Source: Sphaerotilus mobilis
GTDB lineage: Bacteria; Pseudomonadota; Gammaproteobacteria; Burkholderiales; Burkholderiaceae_C
Direction: 5' to 3'
DNA: 64,000 nucleotides
NCBI RefSeq assembly: GCF_004216565.1
Contig: NZ_SGWV01000012.1
Coordinates: 80,092 to 144,091 of the forward strand
In this document: piece by piece, positions 1-9,898 of the stretch
Layout of the letters: the number at the start of each line of letters is the position of its first letter
Numbering within the stretch: position 1 is the stretch's first letter
The notes under the pieces: generated by a model
Databases searched by the model: none
What the model was told of the DNA's origin: nothing
Seen by the model: the letters and a program-made list of their open reading frames with translations, nothing else
Made by a program: the position numbers and the translations under genes

Positions 1-11
1 TCAAGGCGCAT
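1..11 (-). CDS. First codons of a gene cut by the left edge (mucD/degP-like expected)
   Basis: An ATG at 11-9 is preceded by an AGGAGAG ribosome binding site (18-24, minus strand) with six bases between. The frame stays open for the remaining bases. The ATG at 15-13 is ruled out because it meets a stop after four codons. The gene lies about 100 bases downstream of rseB in the same direction. In related bacteria the gene here is usually a DegP/MucD periplasmic protease, but that identity is only positional inference. Confidence 0.35.
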
Positions 12-109
12 GCATTTCTCTCCTGAAGGGGGTTCCGGCATGTGAAGCCGATCGAAGATGGGCGTTGGCCGGGGCAATTCAAGGCACGAATCAGGGGGGT
101 GCCTTGCGG

Positions 110-1228
110 TCAAGGCGTGCGGCGCCGCTCCAGTCGAGTGGCGAATGCCTGCAGCGTGGCGCGGGGCACATCGCCCACGGCGGTGATCCACCAGTCGCCC
201 TGGCGCAGGCCGAGCAGCTGGGTCGCGCCTTGCTGGCTGGCCTTCTCGGCGTTGCCGTGGCGAGCGCCATCGTGCGGTTCAACGAACAAGGAGACGGTGG
301 TCAGACCGTCGCTGAACACCGCCTGCAGGACTTCCCGGGCGGGCCGGGCCGACGAGGTGGCGTGGTCCGCCGGCATGGCCGCGCCCTGGGCAGGGCTGCT
401 GCCCAGCCCCGGCGGGTGCTTGACCGCATACGAGACCTGGAAGCCCGCGATCGGCTGGCTCAGTCCCCAACCTTCCCGGCTCAGTTCGGTCGGCACGACC
501 GCTGGGCGTTCGACCCGGTAGCCCTTGAGGCGATGCATCTCGCTGAGCAGGGCCTGTGCGGCTGGCCGCTGGATCCAGCGCAGTTCGGAGAATCCGGCCG
601 ACTCCAGCACGCGGCCGTGTTCGTCAAGGATGTCGGTGCGCAGCAGCAGGCCCGTGGCGGCATCCAGCCAGAGCTTCTGGGCATGGCGCAGCTGGTCACG
701 TGGGCGCAGCAGCATCACGCTGGCCTCATGGCCGGCGATGCGGTCGCTGGCCCCGGGCTGCAGCTCGTACATGTCGAGCCGGGCCGAGGATCCGCCGGCC
801 AGTTGGCCCGGCAGGTTCAAGCCTGGGTCACGCTGTTCGACCAGGGCGGCGTGCAGGCGTGGCCAAAGCACATGCACGCGGTCGTTGTGGCGGTAGACCT
901 GACGCAACTCGCCGTCAAGGGCCTCGATGCGGTCGATCTGGTCGTTGCCGTGGCCGACATGGGTCACGCGCAGGCTGGTGACCTGGGAGCCGGAGCCGAC
1001 CACGAAGGTGCCGCTGTAGCTGTTGCGCGCGGCGGCTTCCTGGATCCGTCGCACCAGCGCGGCCGGATCGCTGATCGTGGTCAGCGCCACCGTCGGGCCG
1101 GGCCCGGCCGCCATCGCGCGTGGCGCCAGGGCCAGCGTGGCAAACATCACCACCCCGGCAGCTGCCCCGAACCCGAGGGCGCGCGCCAGCCGCCTGGCTT
1201 CGACACGGTCCACGCGGGACGCCGTCAT
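110..1228 (-). CDS. rseB: Sigma-E regulatory protein RseB/MucB
   Basis: Periplasmic regulator that binds the anti-sigma factor RseA and shields it from proteolysis until envelope stress is sensed. The 372-residue product has an N-terminal hydrophobic export segment (about residues 19-41, ending near AMA). The MucB/RseB two-domain body follows: an N-terminal LolA-like part with the ARNSYSGTFV stretch and a C-terminal part ending in GDWWITAVGDVP. Its ATG overlaps the rseA stop by four bases (ATGA), so the two are translationally coupled. Length and order (rpoE-rseA-rseB) match the family in beta-proteobacteria. Confidence 0.93.
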   Translation of the reverse strand: MTASRVDRVEARRLARALGFGAAAGVVMFATLALAPRAMAAGPGPTVALTTISDPAALVRRIQEAAARNSYSGTFVVGSGSQVTSLRVTHVGHGNDQIDRIEALDGELRQVYRHNDRVHVLWPRLHAALVEQRDPGLNLPGQLAGGSSARLDMYELQPGASDRIAGHEASVMLLRPRDQLRHAQKLWLDAATGLLLRTDILDEHGRVLESAGFSELRWIQRPAAQALLSEMHRLKGYRVERPAVVPTELSREGWGLSQPIAGFQVSYAVKHPPGLGSSPAQGAAMPADHATSSARPAREVLQAVFSDGLTTVSLFVEPHDGARHGNAEKASQQGATQLLGLRQGDWWITAVGDVPRATLQAFATRLERRRTP

Positions 1229-1908
1229 CGTGCAACCTGTTCCTGGGCGACGCGTCGCAGCTGGCCGGGGCCGGGGTCGATCGCAAAACCGGCGGTCATG
1301 GCCCGGTGGGCCTGCAGATAAGGTTGCATCGGCAGCACGGGCGGGTCAGACACGGCGTCGGCCGACCGTGGCACGTCGCTCAGCGCGGAAGAGGCCGAGA
1401 CGACCACCGCCGCAGCGGGGGCCAGGGTCGGCGCGCTGGCCAGTTCCCGGCCCGCTTCGAGCGGCTGCGGCAGCTTCCAGACCATCACGCCGACAAAGGC
1501 CAGTCCAGCGGCAATGCCCGCCGCCGGGATGCCCATCCGGCTCCAGCGCATCCTGCCCGCACGCGGTCGCGGCAAGGCGATGACCCGGGGGGCTGCCGCG
1601 TCGCCGGGCACGGTGGCATCGAGCCGGCGCACGTTTGGCGCCAACACCACCGGCTCGTCGGCTAGGCGGGTTCGAATGGCCTCGAACAGCTTCTGGTCGT
1701 GGGCGGTGTCGCGGGCCTGTGCGCCGGTGCGCAGCACGTCGCCGATCAGGCCCCAGGTCTGCCATTGCTCGCGCAGGTCTTCATCGCGACCCCAGGCGGC
1801 GCTCAGGGGCGCGATCTCGTGAAGGTCGAGTTCGCCGTCGAGCAGCGCCGACAGGCGTTCGTTGACCGGATCCTGGTCAGGCGATAGGGGGTCGTCGGTC
1901 TCGCTCAT
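1225..1908 (-). CDS. rseA: Anti-sigma-E factor RseA/MucA
   Basis: Inner-membrane anti-sigma factor that holds RpoE inactive. The product is 227 residues. The cytoplasmic N-terminus carries the typical RseA opening (NERLSALLDGELDLHE, then the WQTWGLIGDVLR segment). A single membrane segment lies near residues 110-130 (GIPAAGIAAGLAFVGVMVW). The rest is a periplasmic tail that RseB would bind. The start is at 1908 because MSETDDP follows an AAGGAG ribosome binding site. The longer upstream reading of this frame runs into rpoE and is not the protein. The stop overlaps the rseB start. Confidence 0.93.
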   Translation of the reverse strand: MSETDDPLSPDQDPVNERLSALLDGELDLHEIAPLSAAWGRDEDLREQWQTWGLIGDVLRTGAQARDTAHDQKLFEAIRTRLADEPVVLAPNVRRLDATVPGDAAAPRVIALPRPRAGRMRWSRMGIPAAGIAAGLAFVGVMVWKLPQPLEAGRELASAPTLAPAAAVVVSASSALSDVPRSADAVSDPPVLPMQPYLQAHRAMTAGFAIDPGPGQLRRVAQEQVAR

Positions 1909-1933
1909 GCGGGGCTCCTTGCGAGGGGCGTGT

Positions 1934-2548
1934 TCACCAGCGTTGTCCTTCGGTCGTGCCGAGCAGCGGACGCAGCCGCCGGGCAATGGCTTCCCGAGCC
2001 CGGAAGATGCGCGAGCGCACCGTGCCGATGGGGCAGTCCATCGCCTGTGCGATGTCTTCGTAAGAGAGGCCCTCGACCTCGCGCAGCAGCACAGCCTGAC
2101 GCAGATCTTCGGGCAGCGCCTCGATGGCGGCATTGACCGTGCGCGCGATCTCGCGACTGGCCAGCACCGCCTCGGGCGTTTCTCCGTGGCTCAGATCGTG
2201 TTCGGGGCGGTAAGTTTCGTCGTCGTCCTGCCGATTACCGGCCAACGTGCTTTCGCTGATGACGATCTCACGCTTCTGCTGGGCCAGCGCCTTTTTTGCC
2301 GTGTTGACCGCGATCCGGTACAGCCAGGTATAGAAAGCACTTTCGCCGCGGAACTGGGGCATCGCCCGGTAGGCGCGGATGAAGGTTTCCTGCGCCACGT
2401 CGGCGACGCTGTCGGTGTCGCGGATGAAGCGGCCGATCAGGCGCTCGATGCGGCGCTGGTACTTCATCACCAGCATCTCGAAGGCGCGCACGTCGCCCTG
2501 CCGGGCTCGGTCGACCAGGGCGGCGTCGGGATCAGGCTGCAGCGTCAC
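1934..2548 (-). CDS. rpoE: RNA polymerase sigma factor RpoE (sigma-24)
   Basis: ECF sigma factor controlling the envelope stress response. The 204-residue protein has region 2 (FEMLVMKYQRRIERLIGRF through ETFIRAYRAMPQFRG) and region 4 (LPEDLRQAVLLREVEGLSYE, IAQAMDCPIGTVRSRIFRAR). I chose a GTG start at 2548: a GAGGA ribosome binding site sits seven bases upstream and the sequence VTLQPDPDAALVDRARQGD begins like other RpoE proteins. The preceding gene overlaps this start by 17 bases. Directly followed by its anti-sigma gene. Confidence 0.95.
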   Translation of the reverse strand: MTLQPDPDAALVDRARQGDVRAFEMLVMKYQRRIERLIGRFIRDTDSVADVAQETFIRAYRAMPQFRGESAFYTWLYRIAVNTAKKALAQQKREIVISESTLAGNRQDDDETYRPEHDLSHGETPEAVLASREIARTVNAAIEALPEDLRQAVLLREVEGLSYEDIAQAMDCPIGTVRSRIFRAREAIARRLRPLLGTTEGQRW

Positions 2549-3011
2549 GTGGGTCCTCGCCCCGAACGTGGCGGCTGGCAGCCAGCGCACATCGCAGGGC
2601 ATGCCAGCCGAGGGGCGACGGGTGCGCCGCGACCGGCACCCAGGTGTGCCGACCCTGCATCGAACGGTGGCGCAGCAGCAGCCAGTCGCCCAGGTCGATG
2701 GCGAGTTCGACCTCGCCCACCTGTGCGGCGACACCGGGGGCGAGCAGTTGCCAGGTCTGCCCGGTCCAGCGCAGCACCTGTGCCGACGGCTGTCCCAGGC
2801 GCCAGAAAGCCACGGCCAGGGCGGGCGTCGCCAGCAGCGACAGCGCGGCGGCCGCCATCCATGTCGTCAACGGCGTGTTCGCACCGGACTGGGCGCTCCA
2901 CCAGATGAGCTGGGTCAGCACGACAAGCGCGAACGCCGCCGACAACAAACGTTGCCAGCGGCGTTCGGGGCCGAGCGGGAAGTCGACCTGGACAGCAGTC
3001 GGGGCGCGCAT
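2532..3011 (-). CDS. Small membrane protein of unknown function upstream of rpoE
   Basis: A 159-residue protein with two hydrophobic stretches, about residues 23-40 (LLSAAFALVVLTQLIWW) and 50-67 (WMAAAALSLLATPALAVAF), followed by a soluble Trp-rich C-terminal part. It lies between fabF and rpoE on the same strand and its 3' end overlaps the rpoE GTG start by 17 bases, which argues for translational coupling. I recognise no catalytic motif. A gene of this kind often sits at this place in related genomes. A role in setting or sensing envelope stress is possible but is only inferred from position. Confidence 0.7.
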   Translation of the reverse strand: MRAPTAVQVDFPLGPERRWQRLLSAAFALVVLTQLIWWSAQSGANTPLTTWMAAAALSLLATPALAVAFWRLGQPSAQVLRWTGQTWQLLAPGVAAQVGEVELAIDLGDWLLLRHRSMQGRHTWVPVAAHPSPLGWHALRCALAASRHVRGEDPRDAAA

Positions 3012-3050
3012 GGTCGTCCCGGCGGATGTGATGGGGCTGATCGATGTCGT

Positions 3051-4295
3051 TCAGACCCGGCGGAACACCAGCGTGCCGTTGGTGCCACCGAAACCGAAGT
3101 TGTTCTTCACCGCCACGTCGATGCGCATGTCGCGTGCCGTGTTCGGGCAGTAGTCGAGGTCGCAGTCCGGATCGGGGTTGTGCAGATTGATCGTCGGCGG
3201 CGAGACCTGGTTGACCAGGCCAAGCACCGTGAAGACCGACTCGATGCCACCCGCGCCGCCCAGCAGGTGCCCGGTCATCGACTTGGTGGAGTTCACCACC
3301 AGCCGCTTCGCGTGGTCGCCGAAGGCGAGCTTGATCGCATTGGTCTCGTTGGCGTCGCCCAGCGGCGTGGAGGTGCCGTGAGCGTTGATGAACTGCACGT
3401 CGTCCGGGTTCACCCCGGCGTTGCGCAGTGCCGCCTGCATCGAGCGGCGCGGACCGTCGACGTTGGGCGCGGTCATGTGATACGCATCACCGCTCATGCC
3501 GAAACCGGCAACCTCGGCGTAGATCTTGGCGCCACGCCGGACGGCGTGTTCGTACTCCTCGATCACCATCACGCCGGCACCTTCGCCGAGCACGAAGCCG
3601 TCGCGGTCCTTGTCCCACGGCCGCGAGGCGGTCGCGGGATCGTCGTTGCGTGTCGACAAGGCTCGGGCAGCGGCGAAGCCACCGACGCCCAGCGGCGAGA
3701 TGGTCGACTCGGCACCGCCGGCGATCATCACGTCGGCATCGCCGTATTCGATCAGGCGAGCCGCCGCACCGATGCTGTGCAGGCCCGTGGTGCAGGCAGT
3801 GACGATGGCCAGATTGGGGCCCTTGTAGCCGCACTGGATCGACACGTGGCCCGAGATCATGTTGATGATCGAGGCGGGCACGAAGAAGGGCGAGATCCGG
3901 CGGGCGCCGCGTTCGCGGTACTCGTCGTGGGTGTTCTCGATCATCGGCAGACCGCCGATGCCCGAGCCCACCATCACGCCGATGCGTTCGGCGAGTTCCT
4001 CGCTCAGCGCGTCCCCGGTCGGCAGTCCCGAGTCCGCCACGGCCTGCAGCGATGCCGCGATGCCGTAGTGGATGAAGGCATCCATGTGCCGGCCTTCCTT
4101 GGCCGGGATGTAGTCCTCGATCCGGAAATCCTTGACCTCGCCGGCGAAACGCACGGACAGGTTGGACGGATCAAAGCGCTTGATGGGGGCGATACCGGAC
4201 CGGCCGGCGATCAGGTTGTCCCAGGACTCGGCCACCGTGTTCCCCACGGGGGTCACGAGGCCAAGGCCGGTCACGACGATGCGGCGACGGGTCAT
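3051..4295 (-). CDS. fabF: 3-oxoacyl-ACP synthase II (FabF)
   Basis: Elongating condensing enzyme of fatty-acid synthesis, adding malonyl-ACP to acyl-ACP. The 414-residue protein starts MTRRRIVVTGLGLVTPVGN. The catalytic Cys lies in VTACTTGLHSIG, and the two catalytic His lie in NAHGTSTPLGD and STKSMTGHLLGGAGG. It ends with the family's NNFGFGGTNGTLVF motif. Length fits FabF exactly. It follows acpP by 47 bases, as in most proteobacterial fab operons. Confidence 0.97.
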   Translation of the reverse strand: MTRRRIVVTGLGLVTPVGNTVAESWDNLIAGRSGIAPIKRFDPSNLSVRFAGEVKDFRIEDYIPAKEGRHMDAFIHYGIAASLQAVADSGLPTGDALSEELAERIGVMVGSGIGGLPMIENTHDEYRERGARRISPFFVPASIINMISGHVSIQCGYKGPNLAIVTACTTGLHSIGAAARLIEYGDADVMIAGGAESTISPLGVGGFAAARALSTRNDDPATASRPWDKDRDGFVLGEGAGVMVIEEYEHAVRRGAKIYAEVAGFGMSGDAYHMTAPNVDGPRRSMQAALRNAGVNPDDVQFINAHGTSTPLGDANETNAIKLAFGDHAKRLVVNSTKSMTGHLLGGAGGIESVFTVLGLVNQVSPPTINLHNPDPDCDLDYCPNTARDMRIDVAVKNNFGFGGTNGTLVFRRV

Positions 4296-4342
4296 GCGAG
4301 GACGTGCTGCAAGGGTGCGCGGGTCGTCAAGCTGAGCGGGGC

Positions 4343-4627
<285 letters not shown>

Positions 4628-4710
4628 CTAAAGGTTCGGAAGATCGGGTCTTCCGGACTCACCCGGTGATCGTGCAGGACGAAAGTCGACCGGCCGGGTG
4701 TACTGAACTT

Positions 4711-4729
4711 CGGGGGCGCAAGGCCCCCG
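4711..4729 (-). other. Intercistronic hairpin between fabG and acpP
   Basis: Seven-base GC-only stem (CGGGGGC with GCCCCCG) around a five-base loop in the gap between fabG and acpP. No run of T follows on the minus strand, so it is not a standard terminator. Such a hairpin could stabilise or process the mRNA upstream of the highly expressed acpP. The function is inferred. Confidence 0.4.
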
Positions 4730-4750
4730 CGAGTGTCGCCGCAACGACGC

Positions 4751-5491
4751 TCAGTTCATGAACATGCCGCCGTTGACGTGCAATTCCGAACCGGTGATGT
4801 AACCGGCGGCCGGCGAGGCCAGGAACGCCACGGCCTCGGCGATGTCGTCGGGCGAGCCCAGGCGACCGAGCGGGATCTGTGCCATCAGCGCCGCCTTCTG
4901 GGCTTCGGGCAGGACCTCGGTCATGTCGGTGGCGATGAAGCCCGGCGCGACGCAGTTGACGGTGATGTTGCGGCCGCCGAGCTCACGGGCCAGCGAACGG
5001 GTCATGCCCGCAACACCGGCCTTGGACGCGCAGTAGTTGGCCTGACCCGGGTTGCCGGCCGCACCCACCACCGAGGTGATGTTGATGATGCGGCCCTGAC
5101 GCTGCTTCATCATCGGCTTGATCGCCGCGCGGCAGGCGCGGAAGACCGCCTTCAGGTTGGTGTCGATGACGGCGTCCCAGCTGTCGTCGCTCAGGCGCAT
5201 CGACAGCATGTCGCGCGTGATCCCGGCGTTGTTGACCAGCACGTGCAGGCCGCCATGCTGCTTGACGATGCCGTCAATGGCGGCGTCCAGCGCGGCGCCA
5301 TCGGTGACATTGAGCGCGAGGCCCCGACCGCCGAACGGCGCGAGTGCATCGGTGATCGAGGCGGCGCCAGATTCGGTCGTCGCGGTGCCGATCACGGTGT
5401 AGCCACGCTGGGCCAGCGTGGTCGCAATGGCGCGGCCGATGCCACGGCTGGCACCGGTGACGAGGGCGATCTGTGCGGGGGTGGACGTCAT
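4751..5491 (-). CDS. fabG: 3-oxoacyl-ACP reductase (FabG)
   Basis: NADPH-dependent reductase for the first reduction in each elongation cycle. The 246-residue short-chain dehydrogenase has the nucleotide motif VTGASRGIGRAIA at residues 11-23, the NNAG motif (VLVNNAGITRD), the catalytic Ser in ITSVVGAAG and the YCASKAG Tyr-Lys pair. The C-terminus GGMFMN is typical of FabG. It lies between fabD and acpP in the operon. Confidence 0.97.
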   Translation of the reverse strand: MTSTPAQIALVTGASRGIGRAIATTLAQRGYTVIGTATTESGAASITDALAPFGGRGLALNVTDGAALDAAIDGIVKQHGGLHVLVNNAGITRDMLSMRLSDDSWDAVIDTNLKAVFRACRAAIKPMMKQRQGRIINITSVVGAAGNPGQANYCASKAGVAGMTRSLARELGGRNITVNCVAPGFIATDMTEVLPEAQKAALMAQIPLGRLGSPDDIAEAVAFLASPAAGYITGSELHVNGGMFMN

Positions 5492-5548
5492 GTCGGGTTC
5501 CGTCTTCTTGTCGGGGATTCGGGGCTGTCTTCGAGCGTCGCCGCTGGA

Positions 5549-6487
5549 TCAGCCCAGCAGCGTCTTGACCTCGGCCAGGCTGGCCGGATCAAACAGGTTG
5601 GCGGCGACGAGTTCGGCGTCGATGCGCTTGACCATGCCGGCCAGGGCCTTGCCGGGGCCGCATTCGACCACATGGCCGATGCCGCGGGCCTTCAGGGCCT
5701 GCACCAGCTCGACCCAGCGCACGGGGCCGAACGCTTGCCGGTAGAGCGCGTCGCGGATCGCGTCGGCGTCGGTCTGCACGCTGACGTCGATGTTGTTGAC
5801 CACCGGGATCTGCGGCGTGGCCAGCGCGATCGAGGCCAGCCGCTCGCGCAGTCGCTCGGCGGCCGGCTTCATCAGGCTGGAGTGGAAGGGCGCCGACACC
5901 GGCAGCGACAGGGCGCGCTTGGCGCCGAGCGCCTTCAGGACCTCGCAGCCCTTCTCGACCCCGGCCTTGCTGCCGGCGATCACCGTCTGCTTCGGGTCGT
6001 TGAAGTTGACCGCCTCGACCGCCTCGCCGGACTCGGCTGCCGCCTGCGCGCAACCTTGGCGAACCACGTCGGCATCGAGGCCGAGGATGGCGGCCATGCC
6101 GCCCTGGCCGACCGGGACCGCGTCCTGCATGGCCTGGGCGCGCAGGCGCACCAGCGGCAGCGCATCGGCCAGCGTCAGCGCGCCGGCCGCGACCAGCGCG
6201 GTGTACTCGCCCAGCGAGTGGCCCGCGACGGCGGCCGGCACAGCCCCGCCTTCAGCCAGCCAGGCGCGGTAGCAGGCGATGCCTGCCGTCAGCATGACCG
6301 GCTGGGTGTTGGTGGTCAGGTCCAGCGCTTCCTTCGGGCCGTTGGCGATCAGCGCGGCCACGTCCTCGCCCAGCGCGGCGCTGGACTCTTCGAGCGTGCT
6401 GCGCACGGCGGGGTGGTCGCCCCAGGCCGACAGCATGCCCACCGACTGGGAACCCTGGCCCGGGAAGACAAAGGCGAACGCGGTCAT
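5549..6487 (-). CDS. fabD: Malonyl-CoA:ACP transacylase (FabD)
   Basis: Loads malonate from CoA onto ACP. The 312-residue protein starts MTAFAFVFPGQGSQSVGML, has the nucleophile elbow GHSLGEY (Ser near residue 92) and the catalytic His in SAPFHSSLMKP, and keeps the VVECGPGKAL motif near the end. The start at 6487 follows from the conserved N-terminus. The same frame is open further upstream but that part overlaps fabH and is noise. Confidence 0.96.
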   Translation of the reverse strand: MTAFAFVFPGQGSQSVGMLSAWGDHPAVRSTLEESSAALGEDVAALIANGPKEALDLTTNTQPVMLTAGIACYRAWLAEGGAVPAAVAGHSLGEYTALVAAGALTLADALPLVRLRAQAMQDAVPVGQGGMAAILGLDADVVRQGCAQAAAESGEAVEAVNFNDPKQTVIAGSKAGVEKGCEVLKALGAKRALSLPVSAPFHSSLMKPAAERLRERLASIALATPQIPVVNNIDVSVQTDADAIRDALYRQAFGPVRWVELVQALKARGIGHVVECGPGKALAGMVKRIDAELVAANLFDPASLAEVKTLLG

Positions 6488-6579
6488 GGTGAGTGTTCCG
6501 TTGCGAAGGAAGGAAAGGGTGGATGGAGCGGGGGCGGGGCTGCGTGTCGTGGCGCTGGCGCCATGCCAGGCCGTGCCGG

Positions 6580-7575
6580 TCAGTAGTCGACCAGCACCGC
6601 GCCCCACGTGAAGCCACCGCCAACGCCTTCGAGCATCAGCGTGTCGCCGCGCTTGACCTGACCGTTGCGCACGGCGTGGTCCAGCGCCAGGGGGATCGAC
6701 GCGGCGGAGGTGTTGCCGTGCTCGTCGACGGTCACCACCAGCTTGTCCATCGGCAGCTTCAGCTTCTTGGCGGTGCCCTGCATGATGCGGATGTTGGCCT
6801 GGTGAGGGATCAGCCAGTCGATGTCGCTGTCCTGTCGATCGGCCTTGGCCAGCACGGCGCGGGCGGCGCTCTCGAGCACGCCGACGGCAAGTTTGAAGAC
6901 GGCCTGACCGTCCATGCGCAGCAGCGGTTGGCCGAGGATCTCGCCGCCCGACACGGTACCCGGCACACACAGGATGTCGACGTGTCGACCGTCGGCATGC
7001 AGGTCGGTGGCCAGGATCCCCGGTGTGTCGCTGCCCGACAGCACGACGGCGCCGGCGCCGTCGCCGAACAGCACGCAGGTGGTGCGGTCGTTGAAGTCGA
7101 GGATGCGGGAGAAGACTTCCGCGCCAATCACCAGCGCATGTCGCGCGGTGCCGGTGCGGATCAGCGCGTCGGCCGTCGTCAGCGCGTAGATGAAGCCCGA
7201 ACAGACAGCCTGCACGTCGAAGGCCGGCGCGCCGCTGGTGATGCCCAGCTTGCGCTGCACGATGCAGGCGGTCGACGGGAAGACCATGTCCGGCGTCGAG
7301 GTCGCGACGATGATCAGGTCGATGTCGGCGGCCTGGAGGCCGGCAGCGTCGATCGCGCGCTGGGCCGCGGTCACGGCCAGGTCACTCGAACTGGTTGCGG
7401 CATCGACGAAGTGGCGCGCACGGATGCCGGTGCGCTCAACGATCCACTCGTCGGTGGTCTCGATGCCGCGCTCGGCCAGTTGGGCGACCAGGTCGGCATT
7501 GCTCAGGCGTCGGTCCGGCAGGACTGAGCCGGTGCCGGCGATGCGCGTGTGTCGAGGCGGCGTGGAGGTGCTCAC
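6580..7575 (-). CDS. fabH: 3-oxoacyl-ACP synthase III (FabH)
   Basis: Starts fatty-acid synthesis by condensing acetyl-CoA with malonyl-ACP. The 331-residue thiolase-fold protein has the catalytic triad: Cys in [12 protein letters not shown], His in HQANIRIMQ and Asn in [14 protein letters not shown] start at 7575, with no strong ribosome binding site visible. It lies downstream of plsX and upstream of fabD, the usual order. Confidence 0.96.
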   Translation of the reverse strand: MSTSTPPRHTRIAGTGSVLPDRRLSNADLVAQLAERGIETTDEWIVERTGIRARHFVDAATSSSDLAVTAAQRAIDAAGLQAADIDLIIVATSTPDMVFPSTACIVQRKLGITSGAPAFDVQAVCSGFIYALTTADALIRTGTARHALVIGAEVFSRILDFNDRTTCVLFGDGAGAVVLSGSDTPGILATDLHADGRHVDILCVPGTVSGGEILGQPLLRMDGQAVFKLAVGVLESAARAVLAKADRQDSDIDWLIPHQANIRIMQGTAKKLKLPMDKLVVTVDEHGNTSAASIPLALDHAVRNGQVKRGDTLMLEGVGGGFTWGAVLVDY

Positions 7576-7630
7576 TTGGGATTCTTCGTGCGGCGCACCC
7601 CGGGTGCCCTGGGCGGGCGGCCCGGCGGGC

Positions 7631-8758
7631 TCATGCGGCTTGACGCGGCGAGGGGACGACGTCGGCCACTGCCGCGACGGCAGACCCGGGCAGGGTCTTC
7701 ATCGCGACGTCGATGCGTTGATGCACGCGATCGAGCAGCCGGTTTCGGGCGGCATCATAAGCGCGGCTCAGGGCGTTTTCGAAGGCCAGTGCGTCGGCCG
7801 AGCCGTGGCTCTTGAAGACGAGGCCGCGCAGACCCAGCAGCGCCGCGCCGTTGTAGCGGCGGTGGTCGACCCGGTCCTTGAAGTGCTTGAGGACCGGCAT
7901 GGCGACCAGGGCGGCCAGCTTGGTCAGCGGCGTGCGGGTGAACTCCTGCTTGATGAAGTTCGACAGCATGGACGCCAGGCCTTCGGCCGTTTTCAACGCC
8001 ACATTGCCGACGAAACCGTCGCAGACGACCAGGTCGGTGGTGCCCTTGAAGATGTCGTTGCCTTCGACGTTGCCGTGGAAGTTGATCAGGCCGCTGGCGT
8101 GCGCGGTGCGCAGCAGTTCGCCGGCTTGCTTGATCACCTCACTGCCCTTGATCGTTTCCTCGCCAATGTTCAGCAGGCCGACCGTGGGCGCTTCCTTGCC
8201 GTCGACGGCCGCCACGAGGGCGCTGCCCATGATGGCGAACTGCAGCAGGTGTTCGGCGCTGCAATCGACGTTGGCACCCAGGTCCAGCATGGTGGTGTAG
8301 CCATCGTGCTGGTTGGGCATCACCGATGCAATGGCCGGGCGGTCGATGCCGTCGAGCGTCTTGAGCAGGTAGCGGGCGACCGCCATCAGCGCGCCAGTGT
8401 TGCCGGCAGAGACGCAGGCATCGGCTGGCGCGTCGTCACCCTTGACCTGCTGGATTGCCACGCGCATCGACGAATCGCGCTTCTTGCGCAGCGCGATCTC
8501 GACCGGGTCGTGCATCTCGACGACCTCGGACGCATCCACGATGCGCACGCGCGGCCACGCGGCCGCTTCGGCGAGGGCGCCGGGCTTGCCAACCAGGATC
8601 AGCTCGGCCTCGGCATGCTTGGCGAGGAAGACCTTGCACGCCGGCAAGGTGACCGACGGACCATGGTCGCCACCCATGCAGTCCACCGAAAGGCGGACCG
8701 GGCGGTTCTGGCGGGCGGGAGCATCCACGGCAGCAGGACTTGCGGGCAGGGTGGTCAC
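7631..8758 (-). CDS. plsX: Phosphate acyltransferase PlsX
   Basis: Makes acyl-phosphate from acyl-ACP as the first step toward phosphatidic acid. The body begins [20 protein letters not shown], the PlsX family's signature opening, and carries the conserved GLLNIGEE and [16 protein letters not shown] stretches. GTG start at 8758 gives 375 residues, with about 20 poorly conserved residues before the signature. The real start could be a little further in. It sits between rpmF and fabH. Confidence 0.95.
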   Translation of the reverse strand: MTTLPASPAAVDAPARQNRPVRLSVDCMGGDHGPSVTLPACKVFLAKHAEAELILVGKPGALAEAAAWPRVRIVDASEVVEMHDPVEIALRKKRDSSMRVAIQQVKGDDAPADACVSAGNTGALMAVARYLLKTLDGIDRPAIASVMPNQHDGYTTMLDLGANVDCSAEHLLQFAIMGSALVAAVDGKEAPTVGLLNIGEETIKGSEVIKQAGELLRTAHASGLINFHGNVEGNDIFKGTTDLVVCDGFVGNVALKTAEGLASMLSNFIKQEFTRTPLTKLAALVAMPVLKHFKDRVDHRRYNGAALLGLRGLVFKSHGSADALAFENALSRAYDAARNRLLDRVHQRIDVAMKTLPGSAVAAVADVVPSPRQAA

Positions 8759-8899
8759 GACGGGCGCATCCGCTTCAGGCGCAGCGCGTCATCGCGAGGC
8801 CGCCAACCGGCGTCGGCCGTAGCCTTGCCGGACGCAAGGCCGCGACGCCACGCAAGCGAGGGTGGGAGATCGTTGACGAGAGGACCAGGGGACGCCGAA

Positions 8900-9082
8900 T
8901 CAGGCGTCGGCCTTGGTCTTCAGCACCTTGCGGCCACGGTAGAAGCCGTTCGGGCTGATGTGGTGGCGCAGGTGGACTTCGCCGGTGGTCGGCTCGATGG
9001 CCGTGCCCGGGTTGGTCAGGGCGTTGTGCGAACGGTGCATGCCGCGCTTGGAGGGCGACTTCTTGTTTTGCTGGACAGCCAT
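8900..9082 (-). CDS. rpmF: 50S ribosomal protein L32
   Basis: Small basic ribosomal protein, 60 residues, with the L32 opening [19 protein letters not shown] and the [11 protein letters not shown] stretch. It has no Cys pairs, so this is the zinc-free form of L32. Its place between the DUF177 gene and plsX is the classic proteobacterial arrangement that ties ribosome and membrane synthesis together. Confidence 0.97.
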   Translation of the reverse strand: MAVQQNKKSPSKRGMHRSHNALTNPGTAIEPTTGEVHLRHHISPNGFYRGRKVLKTKADA

Positions 9083-9245
9083 GGCGGACTCCTGGAATCT
9101 GGTACCCGGAACCCGATGCGCGCTGCCCTTGGGCTGGCCAACTGTCGACCTGATGTCGTGCAGTCGCCGCTCACAAGCAAGGCGTGGGTCCGAACGGAAA
9201 AGCCCGCGATTCTATCACCGGCGAAAGCCGCTGCCCAGTGCCTGT

Positions 9246-9797
9246 TCACTTGTCCGACTTCTTGAGGGCTGCCAGCTTGGCAAACGGGTTGGGGCGCGCC
9301 GGTTCGGACGCGTCGTCGCCGTTGCCCGTGTCGGCTTCGAAGCTGACCGGGATGGGCTGCGGGCAGGTCTCGTGACGCGGCACGATCGGGAGGGCCAGCA
9401 GCACCTCGTCCTCGATCAGCGCACCCAGGTCGAAGGCCCGGCTGAGCACCAGCACATCCTCGTCGGACTCGGCATCCAGCTCGGCCGCAGCCTTCTCGTC
9501 GGCGGCGAACAGGAAGGGTCGGTCGATCAGGACGGGGATGGCGACCGTGTCCAGGCAGCGCTGGCATTCGAGCGGCACATCGGCCTCGATGCGCAGGTCC
9601 AGCCAGACCTCCTCGGGCGCGCCGAGCCTTTGCTGGATCTCGCCACGGGCCTGCCAGCGCACCTCGCCGTCGGCCGCGCCATGCAGCAGTTCGCTCAGGC
9701 GTTCGAGGCTGCGCAGCGCAATCGTGCCGCTGAGGGTCTCGCCAGTTTCGGCAAAGGTGCGGACGTCGAGGCGTTGGGGCTTGAATTCGGTCTTCAT
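9246..9797 (-). CDS. yceD: DUF177/YceD family protein
   Basis: 183-residue protein of the DUF177 (YceD) family, nearly always encoded just upstream of rpmF. The family's CxxC sits in PLECQRCLDTV, and an acidic stretch follows (AAELDAESDEDVLVLS). In plants and some bacteria members are linked to 23S rRNA accumulation. The exact role here is not known. It heads the fatty-acid operon and is divergent from the maf gene, so the promoter should lie in 9798-9898. Confidence 0.92.
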   Translation of the reverse strand: MKTEFKPQRLDVRTFAETGETLSGTIALRSLERLSELLHGAADGEVRWQARGEIQQRLGAPEEVWLDLRIEADVPLECQRCLDTVAIPVLIDRPFLFAADEKAAAELDAESDEDVLVLSRAFDLGALIEDEVLLALPIVPRHETCPQPIPVSFEADTGNGDDASEPARPNPFAKLAALKKSDK

Positions 9798-9898
9798 CGG
9801 GCGAGTTTACGTGTCGACCCTTGTGAGGCTGATCGCCGGAAAGGGCGTTGCAGCGGCAACAATCCGCGCCTGTCGACCCACGCCGCCATGCCCTGACC

